Source: Cyclobacterium jeungdonense (GTDB lineage: Bacteria; Bacteroidota; Bacteroidia; Cytophagales; Cyclobacteriaceae). From it: a stretch of 64,000 nucleotides of DNA. The notes under the pieces were generated by a model that saw nothing but the letters and a program-made list of their open reading frames with translations, ran no database searches and had not been told where the DNA came from. Below, in pieces: positions 8,942 to 17,043 of this stretch. The stretch lies in NCBI RefSeq assembly GCF_010994275.1, contig NZ_WMCD01000001.1:1240001-1304000 (forward strand), written 5' to 3'. Within the stretch, counting starts at the first letter, position 1; each line of letters begins with the position of its first letter. A program made the translations under genes and the position numbers.

Positions 8942-9194
8942 TAGATTAGTTAATTATTAAGATTAAATCTAAATAAATTTTTTATAAGGGTTTTTCAATA
9001 TCGAATATGGCTTTTTTAACAGATATACATTCTTTTGTTTAGAAATATTATATTTTTAACCCTCTGATTTTCATACACATAGTATACAAATTACTATTTT
9101 TTTTACTTAATTAGAATCCCCTTCGAACAATAAAAAATAGATTAATGTTATATATTTGTGCATCAAAATATAATTAGTCTAAATAACTCTTTTT
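8942..9194 (+). promoter_or_regulatory. suf operon promoter region
   Basis: AT-rich gap between the Lrp-type gene and sufB. A TATATTTG box at 9151-9158 fits the Bacteroidota -7 consensus TAnnTTTG. Upstream lies an inverted repeat ATAGTA-N7-TACTAT (9079-9097), and just after the Lrp stop a short palindrome AGATT-A-AATCT (8960-8970). Either could be a regulator site. No hairpin terminator separates the Lrp gene from sufB. Confidence 0.5.
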
Positions 9195-10640
9195 ATGAGC
9201 AAGGACAATGAGATTTTAGAAGAATTCACCTCTAAAGAATATGAACACGGTTGGTCGGTAGATTATGAAGCTGACGAGGCTCCTATCGGTTTGACTGAAG
9301 ACACTATTCGGTGGATATCTTCCAAAAAAGAAGAACCAAAATGGTTACTGGATTGGCGGTTGAAAGCCTTCAGGCATTGGGAAACGATGGAGGAACCCTC
9401 CTGGCCCAATGTTAGCTATCCCAAAATTGATTACCAGGCCTTAAGGTACTATTCTGCCCCCAAACAAAAATCAAAGCCCAGTAATATAAACGAGGTAGAT
9501 CCTGAATTGCTTAAGATTTACGATCGGTTGGGGATTTCTTTAAATGAGCAAAAGAGGTTGCAAGGAATTGCCGTCGATGCAGTACTGGATTCAGTGTCTG
9601 TTGGAACCACATTTAAAGACACGTTATCTAAATTAGGCGTGATTTTTTGTTCTTTCAGTGAAGCAGTCAAAGAACATCCTGATTTGGTCAAGAAATACCT
9701 GGGTTCTGTTGTACCTTCTACAGATAATTATTTTGCTGCCTTGAATTCGGCTGTTTTCTCGGACGGATCTTTCTGTTACATACCCAAAGGAGTGCGATGC
9801 CCCATGGAGCTGTCCACTTATTTCAGAATCAATGCAGCTAATACTGGACAATTTGAGCGTACCCTGATCATCGCTGAAGATAAATCGTACGTTTCTTACC
9901 TGGAAGGATGTACCGCACCACAGCGAGATGAAAATCAATTACATGCTGCGGTAGTAGAAATCTATGCGGCAGAAAACGCCCAGGTAAAATATTCTACTGT
10001 GCAGAATTGGTATCCTGGAGACAAAAATGGCAAAGGCGGAATCTATAATTTTGTAACCAAAAGAGGTATTTGTGCCGGTAACCATTCGAAAATATCATGG
10101 ACACAGGTAGAGACCGGATCGGCTGTAACCTGGAAGTATCCTTCCTGTATTTTAAAAGGGGATAACTCAGTCGGAGAGTTTTATTCCGTAGCTGTAACTA
10201 ATAATTACCAGCAGGCAGATACCGGGACTAAAATGATCCACATTGGAAAAAACACCCGTTCCAGAATTGTGTCGAAGGGTATCTCCGCGGGGAAATCACA
10301 GAATTCCTATCGGGGCCAGGTGCAAGTGATGAAGCGGGCGACCAATGCCAGAAACTTTTCCCAATGCGATTCGCTGTTGATGGGAGATAGATGTGGTGCC
10401 CACACCTTTCCATATATAGACATTCACAATTCCAGTGCTAAGGTCGAACACGAAGCGACTACGTCCAAGATCGGTGAAGATCAGATTTTCTATTGTAATC
10501 AGCGGGGCATCAATTCAGAGGATGCCGTGGCGCTAATTGTCAATGGGTATGCCAAGGAAGTTTTGAACCAATTACCTATGGAATTTGCTGTAGAAGCACA
10601 GAAACTATTGGCGTTGACATTAGAAGGAAGCGTAGGATAA
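9195..10640 (+). CDS. sufB: Fe-S cluster assembly scaffold subunit SufB
   Basis: Core scaffold subunit of the SUF system, which builds Fe-S clusters with SufC and SufD in the cytosol. It has 481 residues, the normal SufB length. Recognisable segments are [40 protein letters not shown], the beta-helix core with [19 protein letters not shown], and the C-terminal [20 protein letters not shown] with the conserved acidic segment. It opens an uninterrupted operon: sufC follows after 12 bases, then sufD, sufS, sufE, a DUF59 gene and a bacilliredoxin gene. No sufA/IscA-type gene precedes it. Confidence 0.98.
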   Translation: MSKDNEILEEFTSKEYEHGWSVDYEADEAPIGLTEDTIRWISSKKEEPKWLLDWRLKAFRHWETMEEPSWPNVSYPKIDYQALRYYSAPKQKSKPSNINEVDPELLKIYDRLGISLNEQKRLQGIAVDAVLDSVSVGTTFKDTLSKLGVIFCSFSEAVKEHPDLVKKYLGSVVPSTDNYFAALNSAVFSDGSFCYIPKGVRCPMELSTYFRINAANTGQFERTLIIAEDKSYVSYLEGCTAPQRDENQLHAAVVEIYAAENAQVKYSTVQNWYPGDKNGKGGIYNFVTKRGICAGNHSKISWTQVETGSAVTWKYPSCILKGDNSVGEFYSVAVTNNYQQADTGTKMIHIGKNTRSRIVSKGISAGKSQNSYRGQVQVMKRATNARNFSQCDSLLMGDRCGAHTFPYIDIHNSSAKVEHEATTSKIGEDQIFYCNQRGINSEDAVALIVNGYAKEVLNQLPMEFAVEAQKLLALTLEGSVG

Positions 10641-10652
10641 AAATTAATACAC

Positions 10653-11414
10653 ATGTTATCAATAAAAAATTTACATGCCTCAATCGAAGGCACTCCTATA
10701 TTAAAGGGAATCAGTTTGGAAATTAAACCAGGAGAGGTACATGCTATCATGGGTCCGAACGGTTCCGGGAAATCGACATTGGCTTCGGTACTGGCAGGAC
10801 GGGAAGAGTACGAAGTTACCGAAGGCGAAGTTTATTTTAAAGGAAAAAACCTGTTGGAACTCAGTCCTGAAGACAGGGCAAGGGAAGGCGTGTTTCTGGC
10901 TTTCCAATATCCGGTAGAAATTCCAGGTGTTAGTTCAACCAACTTTCTAAGGACTGCCGTAAATCAGGTCCGTGAATACCGGGGACAAGAGCCTTTGGAT
11001 GCTGTTAAGTTTCTTTCGTTAATGAAAGAAAAAATGAAGTTGGTGGAAATTGACCAAAAGCTACTTAGCAGAGCCCTTAACGAAGGTTTTTCTGGTGGTG
11101 AAAAAAAGAAAAATGAAATTTTTCAAATGGCTGTGCTTGAACCCACCTTGGCCATACTAGATGAAACAGACTCCGGACTGGATATCGATGCCCTTAAAGT
11201 GGTAGCTAATGGGGTAAATCAACTAAAAACCAAAGAGAATGGGACCATAGTAGTCACCCACTACCAGCGGCTACTCGATTACATTGTACCTGATTATGTC
11301 CACGTTCTCTTTGACGGCAGAATCGTAAAATCCGGTTCAAAAGACCTGGCTCTGGAACTTGAGGATAAGGGGTATGATTGGATCAAAGAAGAGGTCTCAG
11401 GAACAACAGTTTAA
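10653..11414 (+). CDS. sufC: Fe-S cluster assembly ATPase SufC
   Basis: ABC-type ATPase of 253 residues that binds SufB and SufD and drives conformational change in the scaffold. Walker A is GPNGSGKST (residues 34-42), the ABC signature is FSGGEKKKNEIFQM, Walker B is LAILDETDSGLD, and the switch histidine lies in VVTHYQRLLDYI. EKKKNE in place of the common EKKRNE is a conservative change. It is the second gene of the suf operon. The true sufD start is an ATG 26 bases after its stop, although an in-frame extension of sufD would overlap its end. Confidence 0.98.
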   Translation: MLSIKNLHASIEGTPILKGISLEIKPGEVHAIMGPNGSGKSTLASVLAGREEYEVTEGEVYFKGKNLLELSPEDRAREGVFLAFQYPVEIPGVSSTNFLRTAVNQVREYRGQEPLDAVKFLSLMKEKMKLVEIDQKLLSRALNEGFSGGEKKKNEIFQMAVLEPTLAILDETDSGLDIDALKVVANGVNQLKTKENGTIVVTHYQRLLDYIVPDYVHVLFDGRIVKSGSKDLALELEDKGYDWIKEEVSGTTV

Positions 11415-11440
11415 AGAAATTTGCACGGTTTCATTTACAA

Positions 11441-12751
11441 ATGACGGTATCAATTAAGAAAGATCATAAATTAGCAGACGCGTTCCTCTCAGTAACAGAA
11501 GGGATGCAGGATTTGACTCTATATTCCAACCTTAAAAAATCAGCGAAGGATATACTGGCGGATTCTGGTATGCCCACGCTTAAAAATGAGGAATACAAAT
11601 ACACGGCGATCAGTAAGCGGATTTCTGATCAAATTACGCATTTAGGTACTCCTTCATCGATAAGCGACCTTCAACATGAAGTACATGCGCGGGAAAATCT
11701 TTTCCAGTTAGAGGAGGGATATACCCTGGTTTGCAACAATGGTATTTTTGACGAGCGTCTTTCAAAAATAGATCCACAGGTTTTCCAAGTCGAGTCGCTG
11801 AAAGAACTTAAGGAAGAAAAAGCGGCGCAAATTGGGGCTGTCGAAAAAAACGAATCCGATCCATTTACAGCCTTAAATTCCCTACTTTTCCTTGACGGGC
11901 TTCGTATAGACATTCCAGAGGGCAAAATCATAGAGAAGCCCCTAATGTTGGTTAATTTCGTGAAGCCGGATCAAAAAGGCTCGTGCATTCACCCCAGGGT
12001 TTTTATTCATGTGGGTAAAAACGCTCAGCTCACGCTGATTGAACAAACTATCTATCTTGGAGAAGATCCGGTTTTTGTTAATTCTGTCACTGAATGGATG
12101 GTAGGTCAAAATGCCCATGTCCGAAACTACAAACTTCAAAACGGCCACAAAAACGACCTGGTAGTCAGCAATACCCGCTCGGAAATCCATCAGGATGCCA
12201 GCTTTACCTCCATCGTATTGAGTTTGGAAGGCGGGATGATACGGAATAATCTTAGTTTGGATTTGAAAGCCAGTAAATGTGAAGGAAATATGTATGGTTT
12301 GTACCTGCTGAATGGAAAGACCCATGTGGATAATCACACCAACGTGGACCATACCAAACCGCATTCAGAATCAAATGAATTGTATAAAGGCATTCTAGCT
12401 GATCAGTCCAGAGGGGTTTTCAATGGTAAAATTTTCGTGCGGCAGGATGCGCAAAAAACGAATGCCTTCCAGCAAAACAACAACATTCTTTTATCGGAAG
12501 ATGCAACGATCAATACCAAGCCCCAGCTTGAAATCTGGGCGGATGATGTTAAATGCTCTCATGGATGCACCACTGGGCAGTTGGATGAAGAGGCATTGTT
12601 TTACTTAAGGGCCAGAGGCATAGGCAAAGATGCTGCCAAAGCATTTCTTTTGCATGCATTTGCCGGAGAAGTTCTGGATCAGTTAAAAGATGAAGGATTT
12701 AAGGAATATTGTGAAAAAGTAGTACATGCAAGACTTGGTGGGAATTACTGA
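11441..12751 (+). CDS. sufD: Fe-S cluster assembly protein SufD
   Basis: Beta-helix partner of SufB in the SufBC2D complex, about 436 residues from the ATG at 11441. An upstream in-frame start at 11378 would overlap sufC and add a basic tail not typical of SufD, so 11441 is preferred. The N-terminal half is variable (LKNEEYKYTAISKRI, the usual region before the core). The C-terminal core is conserved: LHHA-type segments replaced here by DQSRGVFNGKIFVRQDAQKT, INTKPQLEIWADDVKCSHGC, LFYLRARGIG and FAGEVLDQL. The CSHGC motif carries conserved residues of the family. Its 3' end overlaps sufS by 26 bases. Confidence 0.95.
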   Translation: MTVSIKKDHKLADAFLSVTEGMQDLTLYSNLKKSAKDILADSGMPTLKNEEYKYTAISKRISDQITHLGTPSSISDLQHEVHARENLFQLEEGYTLVCNNGIFDERLSKIDPQVFQVESLKELKEEKAAQIGAVEKNESDPFTALNSLLFLDGLRIDIPEGKIIEKPLMLVNFVKPDQKGSCIHPRVFIHVGKNAQLTLIEQTIYLGEDPVFVNSVTEWMVGQNAHVRNYKLQNGHKNDLVVSNTRSEIHQDASFTSIVLSLEGGMIRNNLSLDLKASKCEGNMYGLYLLNGKTHVDNHTNVDHTKPHSESNELYKGILADQSRGVFNGKIFVRQDAQKTNAFQQNNNILLSEDATINTKPQLEIWADDVKCSHGCTTGQLDEEALFYLRARGIGKDAAKAFLLHAFAGEVLDQLKDEGFKEYCEKVVHARLGGNY

Positions 12752-13982
12752 TCAAAAAGGAAAAAAATTGGATCTATCTCTGATTCGCAAGAAGTTTCCT
12801 GTGCTTGACCAGTTGGTCAATGGGAAACCCCTTGCCTATTTTGACAATGCTGCTACCACCCAAAAGCCCATTCAGGTAATCGATGCACTGAAAAGCTACT
12901 ATGAAAATGATAATTCGAATATTCACAGAGGAGCTCATACGCTAGCATCCCGTGCAACGGAGCTTTTTGAAAATACAAGAAATTCACTGAAATCCTTCAT
13001 TAATGCCCCTTCAGCGGAGGAGGTGATTTTCACGAAGGGTACTACCGATAGTATTAATTTAGTAGCGGCTACCTTTGGGAAGAAGTATATTAAAGCAGGA
13101 GATGAGGTGATTATTTCCACCATGGAACATCATTCCAACATCGTTCCATGGCAGATGCTTTGTGAAGAAAACAATGCCCATTTGAAAATAATACCTGTAT
13201 CCGATAGTGGCGAACTGGACCTGCAGGCCTACAAGAATTTACTATCGGATAAGACCAAATTAGTGGCTGTCGTCCATGCTTCCAATGCTTTGGGAACGAT
13301 TAATCCCGTCAAAACAATGATTGATCTAGCGCACGAACAGGGTGCTCGATTTTTGGTAGACGGTGCACAAAGTGCCGCCCACCTGGATGTGGATGTCCAG
13401 GAATTGGATTGTGATTTTTTTACTTTCTCCGCACATAAAATGTATGGTCCTACTGGTGTAGGTGTCTTGTACGGAAAACGCGAACTTTTGGAATCGATGC
13501 CCCCCTATCAGGGAGGTGGAGAAATGATCCGTGAAGTCACTTTTGCCAAAACTACTTACAACGACATCCCCTACAAATTTGAAGCTGGAACACCAAACAT
13601 AGCCGACGTTATCGCATTTAATGCGGCCTTGTCTTTTATCAATGAGTTGGGAAAAGATGCCATTCGAAAACAGGAAACCAAATTATTAAACCATGCATTC
13701 GAGTCCTGTTCAGCAATTAAAGGTTTTATACCCGTGGGAACGGCCAGTGATAAAGTAAGTGTGTTGAGCTTTACGATCAATCACATGCACGCCTTTGATG
13801 TGGGTATGATGTTGGATGCTTCCGGGATTGCAGTAAGGACAGGTCATCACTGTACCCAACCTCTTATGAATCGGTTTGGAATAGAAGGAACTGTTAGGGC
13901 TTCTTTTGCTGTTTACAATACCATTGAAGAAATTGACAGGTTTCACGAAAGCCTGACACGAATAGCGAAAAGAAAAAATTAA
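12726..13982 (+). CDS. sufS: Cysteine desulfurase SufS
   Basis: PLP-dependent type II cysteine desulfurase, 418 residues, which supplies sulfur as a persulfide to SufE. The PLP lysine is in FTFSAHKMYGPTG and the catalytic cysteine in VRTGHHCTQPLM. Other landmarks are YFDNAATTQKP, IHRGAHTLASRAT and MEHHSNIVPWQ. The ATG at 12726 lies inside the end of sufD (26-base overlap), which gives an N-terminus slightly longer than many SufS proteins; no better downstream ATG exists before the conserved region. SufE starts on the base right after its stop codon. Confidence 0.97.
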   Translation: MQDLVGITDQKGKKLDLSLIRKKFPVLDQLVNGKPLAYFDNAATTQKPIQVIDALKSYYENDNSNIHRGAHTLASRATELFENTRNSLKSFINAPSAEEVIFTKGTTDSINLVAATFGKKYIKAGDEVIISTMEHHSNIVPWQMLCEENNAHLKIIPVSDSGELDLQAYKNLLSDKTKLVAVVHASNALGTINPVKTMIDLAHEQGARFLVDGAQSAAHLDVDVQELDCDFFTFSAHKMYGPTGVGVLYGKRELLESMPPYQGGGEMIREVTFAKTTYNDIPYKFEAGTPNIADVIAFNAALSFINELGKDAIRKQETKLLNHAFESCSAIKGFIPVGTASDKVSVLSFTINHMHAFDVGMMLDASGIAVRTGHHCTQPLMNRFGIEGTVRASFAVYNTIEEIDRFHESLTRIAKRKN

Positions 13983-14414
13983 ATGCCATCGATAGACGCT
14001 GTACAAAAAGAAATAATTGGAGAGTTTGAAATCCTAGGGGAAGATAAGGAATCCACAATTTTCTACATCATGGAGCTGGGTGACAAGTTACCTCCATTTC
14101 CTGAGGAAGAAAAGACAGAGGAGAACATCATCAAAGGCTGTCAGTCGAAAGTATGGTTGACTACCGATCTTCGTGATGGTCAGGTCCATTTTCTCGCAGA
14201 TTCGAACACCGATATTACAAAAGGTTTAATCAGCCTGTTGATTCGGGTACTCTCGGGGAGAAAGGCCAAGGAAATTCTGGACGCAGATTTATACTTTATT
14301 GAACAAATTGGCATGGGCAACATAATTGGTTCTCAGAGATCCAATGGGCTTGCTGCGATGATCAAGCAAATGAAATTATTTGCCCTTGCCTACCAATCTA
14401 AAATTGACGCCTAG
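13983..14414 (+). CDS. sufE: SufE family sulfur acceptor
   Basis: Small protein of 143 residues that accepts persulfide sulfur from SufS and stimulates its activity. The catalytic cysteine lies in IIKGCQSKVWL (about residue 55), with the typical preceding DKLPPFPEEEKTEEN and following SDTDITKGL-like segment (here ADSNTDITKGLISLLI). The ATG follows the sufS TAA with no gap, which suggests translational coupling and equal synthesis of donor and acceptor. A DUF59 gene follows 5 bases after its stop. Confidence 0.96.
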   Translation: MPSIDAVQKEIIGEFEILGEDKESTIFYIMELGDKLPPFPEEEKTEENIIKGCQSKVWLTTDLRDGQVHFLADSNTDITKGLISLLIRVLSGRKAKEILDADLYFIEQIGMGNIIGSQRSNGLAAMIKQMKLFALAYQSKIDA

Positions 14415-14419
14415 AAAGT

Positions 14420-14755
14420 ATGGAAAAGTCAGAACAAATAACCGACGAACAGGAAGAGAATAAGCGGAGGGTGGTGAATGCCATCAAAGAGGTGTATGAT
14501 CCGGAAATACCGGTAGATGTTTACGAATTGGGATTGATCTACGAAATAACGGTCTATCCCGTCAACAACGTATACATCCTGATGACGCTTACTTCTCCAA
14601 ATTGTCCGGCAGCAGAATCCATCCCTTCGGAAGTAAAGTCGAGGGTATCGGAAATCGAGGGAGTCAATAATGTAGAGGTGGAATTGACCTTTGATCCTCC
14701 CTATTCCCAGGACATGATGTCGGAAGTAGCTAAATTAGAACTTGGGTTTTTATAA
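14420..14755 (+). CDS. DUF59/MIP18-family SUF assembly protein (SufT-like)
   Basis: A 111-residue protein of the DUF59 (MIP18) family, which takes part in Fe-S cluster maturation or delivery and is common at the end of Bacteroidota suf operons. Landmarks are VVNAIKEVYDPEIPVDVYE, LGLIYEI and the conserved LTSPNCPAAESIP with its reactive cysteine, then VEVELTFDPPYSQDMMS. It starts 5 bases after sufE. It is often named SufT; I leave the symbol blank because that name covers more than one protein type. Confidence 0.92.
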   Translation: MEKSEQITDEQEENKRRVVNAIKEVYDPEIPVDVYELGLIYEITVYPVNNVYILMTLTSPNCPAAESIPSEVKSRVSEIEGVNNVEVELTFDPPYSQDMMSEVAKLELGFL

Positions 14756-14782
14756 AATTATAATTTAACAAACGAAAAAAAT

Positions 14783-15199
14783 ATGTATCCAGAGGAATTG
14801 ATAGCTCCCATGAGAGCCGAGCTAACTGATGTAGGATTTAAAGAATTCAGATCTTCAGAGGATGTGGAAAACCATCTAAAAGACCATACAGGGACCACTT
14901 TTGTAGTCGTTAATTCCGTCTGTGGATGTGCAGCAGGAGCTGCCAGACCGGGGGTTCGATATGCTTTGGATAAATCGGAAAAAAAGCCAACGGTTTTGGC
15001 GACGGTTTTTGCAGGAAATGATTCGGACGCGGTAGCCAAATTCAGGGAAAAAGTACTCCCCTACCCTCCATCTTCTCCGGCTATGGCTTTGTTCAAGGAT
15101 GGTGAATTGGTGCATTTCGTAGAGCGGCACCATATTGAAGGAAGAACTGCCCAGATGATTGGTGATCATTTGGTCGAGGTATTTGAGCACTTTTGTTAA
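14783..15199 (+). CDS. BrxA/BrxB family bacilliredoxin
   Basis: A 138-residue thioredoxin-like protein of the BrxA/BrxB (YphP) family. The active site is C47-G-C49 in VNSVCGCAAGAARPG, the CXC arrangement of bacilliredoxins. Other landmarks are the N-terminal MYPEELIAPMRAEL and the PPSSPAMALFKDGELVHF region with the cis-proline. In Firmicutes these proteins remove bacillithiol from S-bacillithiolated proteins. Here it is the last gene of the suf operon, 27 bases after the DUF59 gene and before a strong terminator, which points to thiol repair or sulfur handling during Fe-S assembly (inference). Confidence 0.93.
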   Translation: MYPEELIAPMRAELTDVGFKEFRSSEDVENHLKDHTGTTFVVVNSVCGCAAGAARPGVRYALDKSEKKPTVLATVFAGNDSDAVAKFREKVLPYPPSSPAMALFKDGELVHFVERHHIEGRTAQMIGDHLVEVFEHFC

Positions 15200-15200
15200 T

Positions 15201-15228
15201 AAAAAAGCCCTTCCAGGGCTTTTTTTTA
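15201..15228 (+). terminator. Rho-independent terminator of the suf operon
   Basis: Stem AGCCCT (15206-15211) / AGGGCT (15215-15220), loop TCC, flanked by an A-run before and a T-run after, starting two bases after the bacilliredoxin stop codon. A/T flanks let it work in both directions. Confidence 0.93.
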
Positions 15229-15347
15229 TCATCCGTTACTACTAATTGTGCGAGTTTAATTAAATTTGGTATTAGGAAGCCTTATCCGTATTTAAAAAAA
15301 ACCAATATCTTGTTTTTCTGAATAGGAGTGCGTTATTTCTTCTTTTT

Positions 15348-15373
15348 ACAGAATAAAAATCTATCTATTCTGT
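15348..15373. promoter_or_regulatory. Inverted repeat upstream of citrate synthase
   Basis: ACAGAATA (15348-15355) and its exact reverse complement TATTCTGT (15366-15373), separated by 10 bases, about 125 bases upstream of the gltA start. It is a candidate regulator site; no factor can be named. Confidence 0.4.
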
Positions 15374-15404
15374 CTATATGGAGTGGTTTTCAAATAATAT
15401 TATA

Positions 15405-15428
15405 AGTGAAATTTGATCAAATTTCACT
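15405..15428. promoter_or_regulatory. Perfect 24-base palindrome upstream of citrate synthase
   Basis: The half-site AGTGAAATTTGA is followed directly by its exact reverse complement, centred on GATC at 15415-15418. It ends 69 bases before the gltA ATG. A perfect palindrome of this size in a promoter region is best read as an operator for a dimeric regulator. No T-run follows and the previous operon already has its own terminator, so a terminator role is unlikely. Confidence 0.65.
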
Positions 15429-15450
15429 ACATTAGTCCCAAATTTTATTT

Positions 15451-15466
15451 TGAATTGATCCAATTT
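15451..15466. promoter_or_regulatory. Degenerate second copy of the gltA operator
   Basis: TGAATTGATCCAATTT matches the centre of the upstream palindrome (AAATTTGATCAAATTT) at 13 of 16 positions, with GATC centres 42 bases apart, about four helical turns. Its TTG (15455-15457) can be the -33 element of a promoter whose -7-like box is TACATTTA at 15479-15486, so binding would interfere with transcription. Confidence 0.5.
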
Positions 15467-15497
15467 GGAGTTTTATAATACATTTAATTAAATTAAT

Positions 15498-16784
15498 ATG
15501 TCCGAAATTGCTAAACTATCCTTTAACGGAAAAGAATATGATCTACCAGTCACCGAAGGTACTGAAAACGAACAGGCCATTGATATTGCCAAACTCCGTG
15601 GGCAATCTGGTCTGATCACGATAGACCCAGGATATAAAAATACAGGGTCCACGAAAAGTGCCATTACTTTTTTGGATGGGGAAGAAGGAATTCTTAGGTA
15701 CAGAGGATATAACATAGAAGATCTGGCAGAAAACTCTAATTTTTTAGAGGTTTCCTACCTGCTCATCAACGGAGAATTACCCACTACCAGTCAGTACAAA
15801 ACTTTTTCTCATAGGATCACCAAGCATACGCTGGTACATGAGGACATAAAGAAAATATTGGATGGGTTTCCTTCCGTGGCCCACCCTATGGGAGTGCTTT
15901 CATCCCTCATTTGCTCGCTCACTGCTTTTTATCCCAATTCGCTCGACCCGAATAACACGGACGAGGAGATCCAACTCAGTATTGTCCGGCTTATGGCCAA
16001 AATGCCTACTTTCGCTGCATGGGCCTACAAAAACAAAATGGGGCATCCGGTAAATTATCCGGACAATAACCTGGATTACTGTGGCAATTTTATGAAAATG
16101 ATGTTTGCCCTGCCTTCTGAGAAGTACGAGGTAGATCCCGTTATTTCCAGAGCGCTGGACAAATTACTTATCCTTCATGCCGATCATGAGCAAAACTGCT
16201 CCACCTCAACCGTACGAATAGTGGGGTCCTCACAAGCCAGTATCTATGCGTCCATTTCAGCCGGTATCAATGCCCTTTGGGGCCCTCTGCATGGTGGTGC
16301 CAACCAATCTGTGATAGAAATGCTGGAGGCGATCAAAAATGACGGAGGAGATTCCAAAAAATACCTGGAGAAGGCGAAAGATAAAAATGACCCCTTCCGA
16401 CTGATGGGATTCGGTCACCGGGTATATAAAAACTTCGACCCTCGAGCCAAAATTATCAAAAAAGCCGCCGATGATGTCCTTGACAAATTAGGTATCGACG
16501 ACGCAGTGCTGGACATTGCGAAGGAGTTGGAAACCGCTGCTTTGAATGACCCGTATTTTGTAGAACGGAAATTGTATCCGAATGTGGATTTCTACTCTGG
16601 TATTATTTACCGTGCCCTGGGGATCCCCACAGATATGTTTACAGTGATGTTTGCACTGGGACGCCTTCCTGGATGGGTTGCGCAATGGAAAGAGATGCGT
16701 GAAAACAACGAACCTATCGGGAGGCCCCGACAGGTGTATGTGGGCTCGACAGAACGGGCCTACGTTCCCATGGAGAACCGGTAA
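15498..16784 (+). CDS. gltA: Citrate synthase
   Basis: Type II citrate synthase of 428 residues that condenses oxaloacetate and acetyl-CoA at the entry of the TCA cycle. Catalytic and substrate residues lie in LHGGANQSVIEML (His), MGFGHRVYKNFDPRA (His and Arg) and LYPNVDFYSGI (Asp), all intact. The N-terminal strand-rich segment ITIDPGYKNTGSTKSAITF is typical of the hexameric bacterial form. The gene is a single unit: the suf terminator lies upstream and its own terminator follows at 16806-16833. Palindromes at 15348-15466 suggest dedicated transcriptional control. The 5' leader appears very short. Confidence 0.98.
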   Translation: MSEIAKLSFNGKEYDLPVTEGTENEQAIDIAKLRGQSGLITIDPGYKNTGSTKSAITFLDGEEGILRYRGYNIEDLAENSNFLEVSYLLINGELPTTSQYKTFSHRITKHTLVHEDIKKILDGFPSVAHPMGVLSSLICSLTAFYPNSLDPNNTDEEIQLSIVRLMAKMPTFAAWAYKNKMGHPVNYPDNNLDYCGNFMKMMFALPSEKYEVDPVISRALDKLLILHADHEQNCSTSTVRIVGSSQASIYASISAGINALWGPLHGGANQSVIEMLEAIKNDGGDSKKYLEKAKDKNDPFRLMGFGHRVYKNFDPRAKIIKKAADDVLDKLGIDDAVLDIAKELETAALNDPYFVERKLYPNVDFYSGIIYRALGIPTDMFTVMFALGRLPGWVAQWKEMRENNEPIGRPRQVYVGSTERAYVPMENR

Positions 16785-16805
16785 ATCAAAAATAGCGTAC
16801 CAAAT

Positions 16806-16833
16806 AAAAAAGGGCTTTTTGGCCCTTTTTTTT
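16806..16833 (+). terminator. Rho-independent terminator of gltA
   Basis: A-run, stem GGGC (16812-16815) / GCCC (16822-16825) extended by A-T pairs, short T-rich loop, then a run of T. It begins 22 bases after the gltA stop codon. Confidence 0.9.
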
Positions 16834-16905
16834 GTCTTAATCAAAATATAATTTAGCGTAAAACAAGCTAAATTACTAATTATTTTATATCCCTTCCTTA
16901 TTTCA

Positions 16906-16935
16906 TTGCTTAGTGATTTTTTTTACTTACCTTTG
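16906..16935 (+). promoter_or_regulatory. Promoter of the DEAD-box helicase gene
   Basis: TTG (16906-16908), 19-base spacer, TACCTTTG (16928-16935): an exact fit to the Bacteroidota -33 TTG / -7 TAnnTTTG promoter. It predicts transcription from about 16940 and a 5' leader of about 100 bases before the ATG at 17044. Confidence 0.75.
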
Positions 16936-17043
16936 CAACTTATTATAATTTAATATTTTTCTCCTACGCCGTGGGGTTCCTTATTGTTGATCGACACTGG
17001 GATATTTAGGAATACCGTGGCTTTGAGAAGTAAGGAACATTTC

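Noticed and set aside
11378..11440. Upstream start for sufD overlapping sufC
   Set aside because: The added residues are basic and non-typical, and an ATG at 11441 gives the normal SufD start.
16984..17043. TTG-initiated extension of the helicase
   Set aside because: The family start and Q-motif spacing fit the ATG at 17044; the extension is non-conserved in character.
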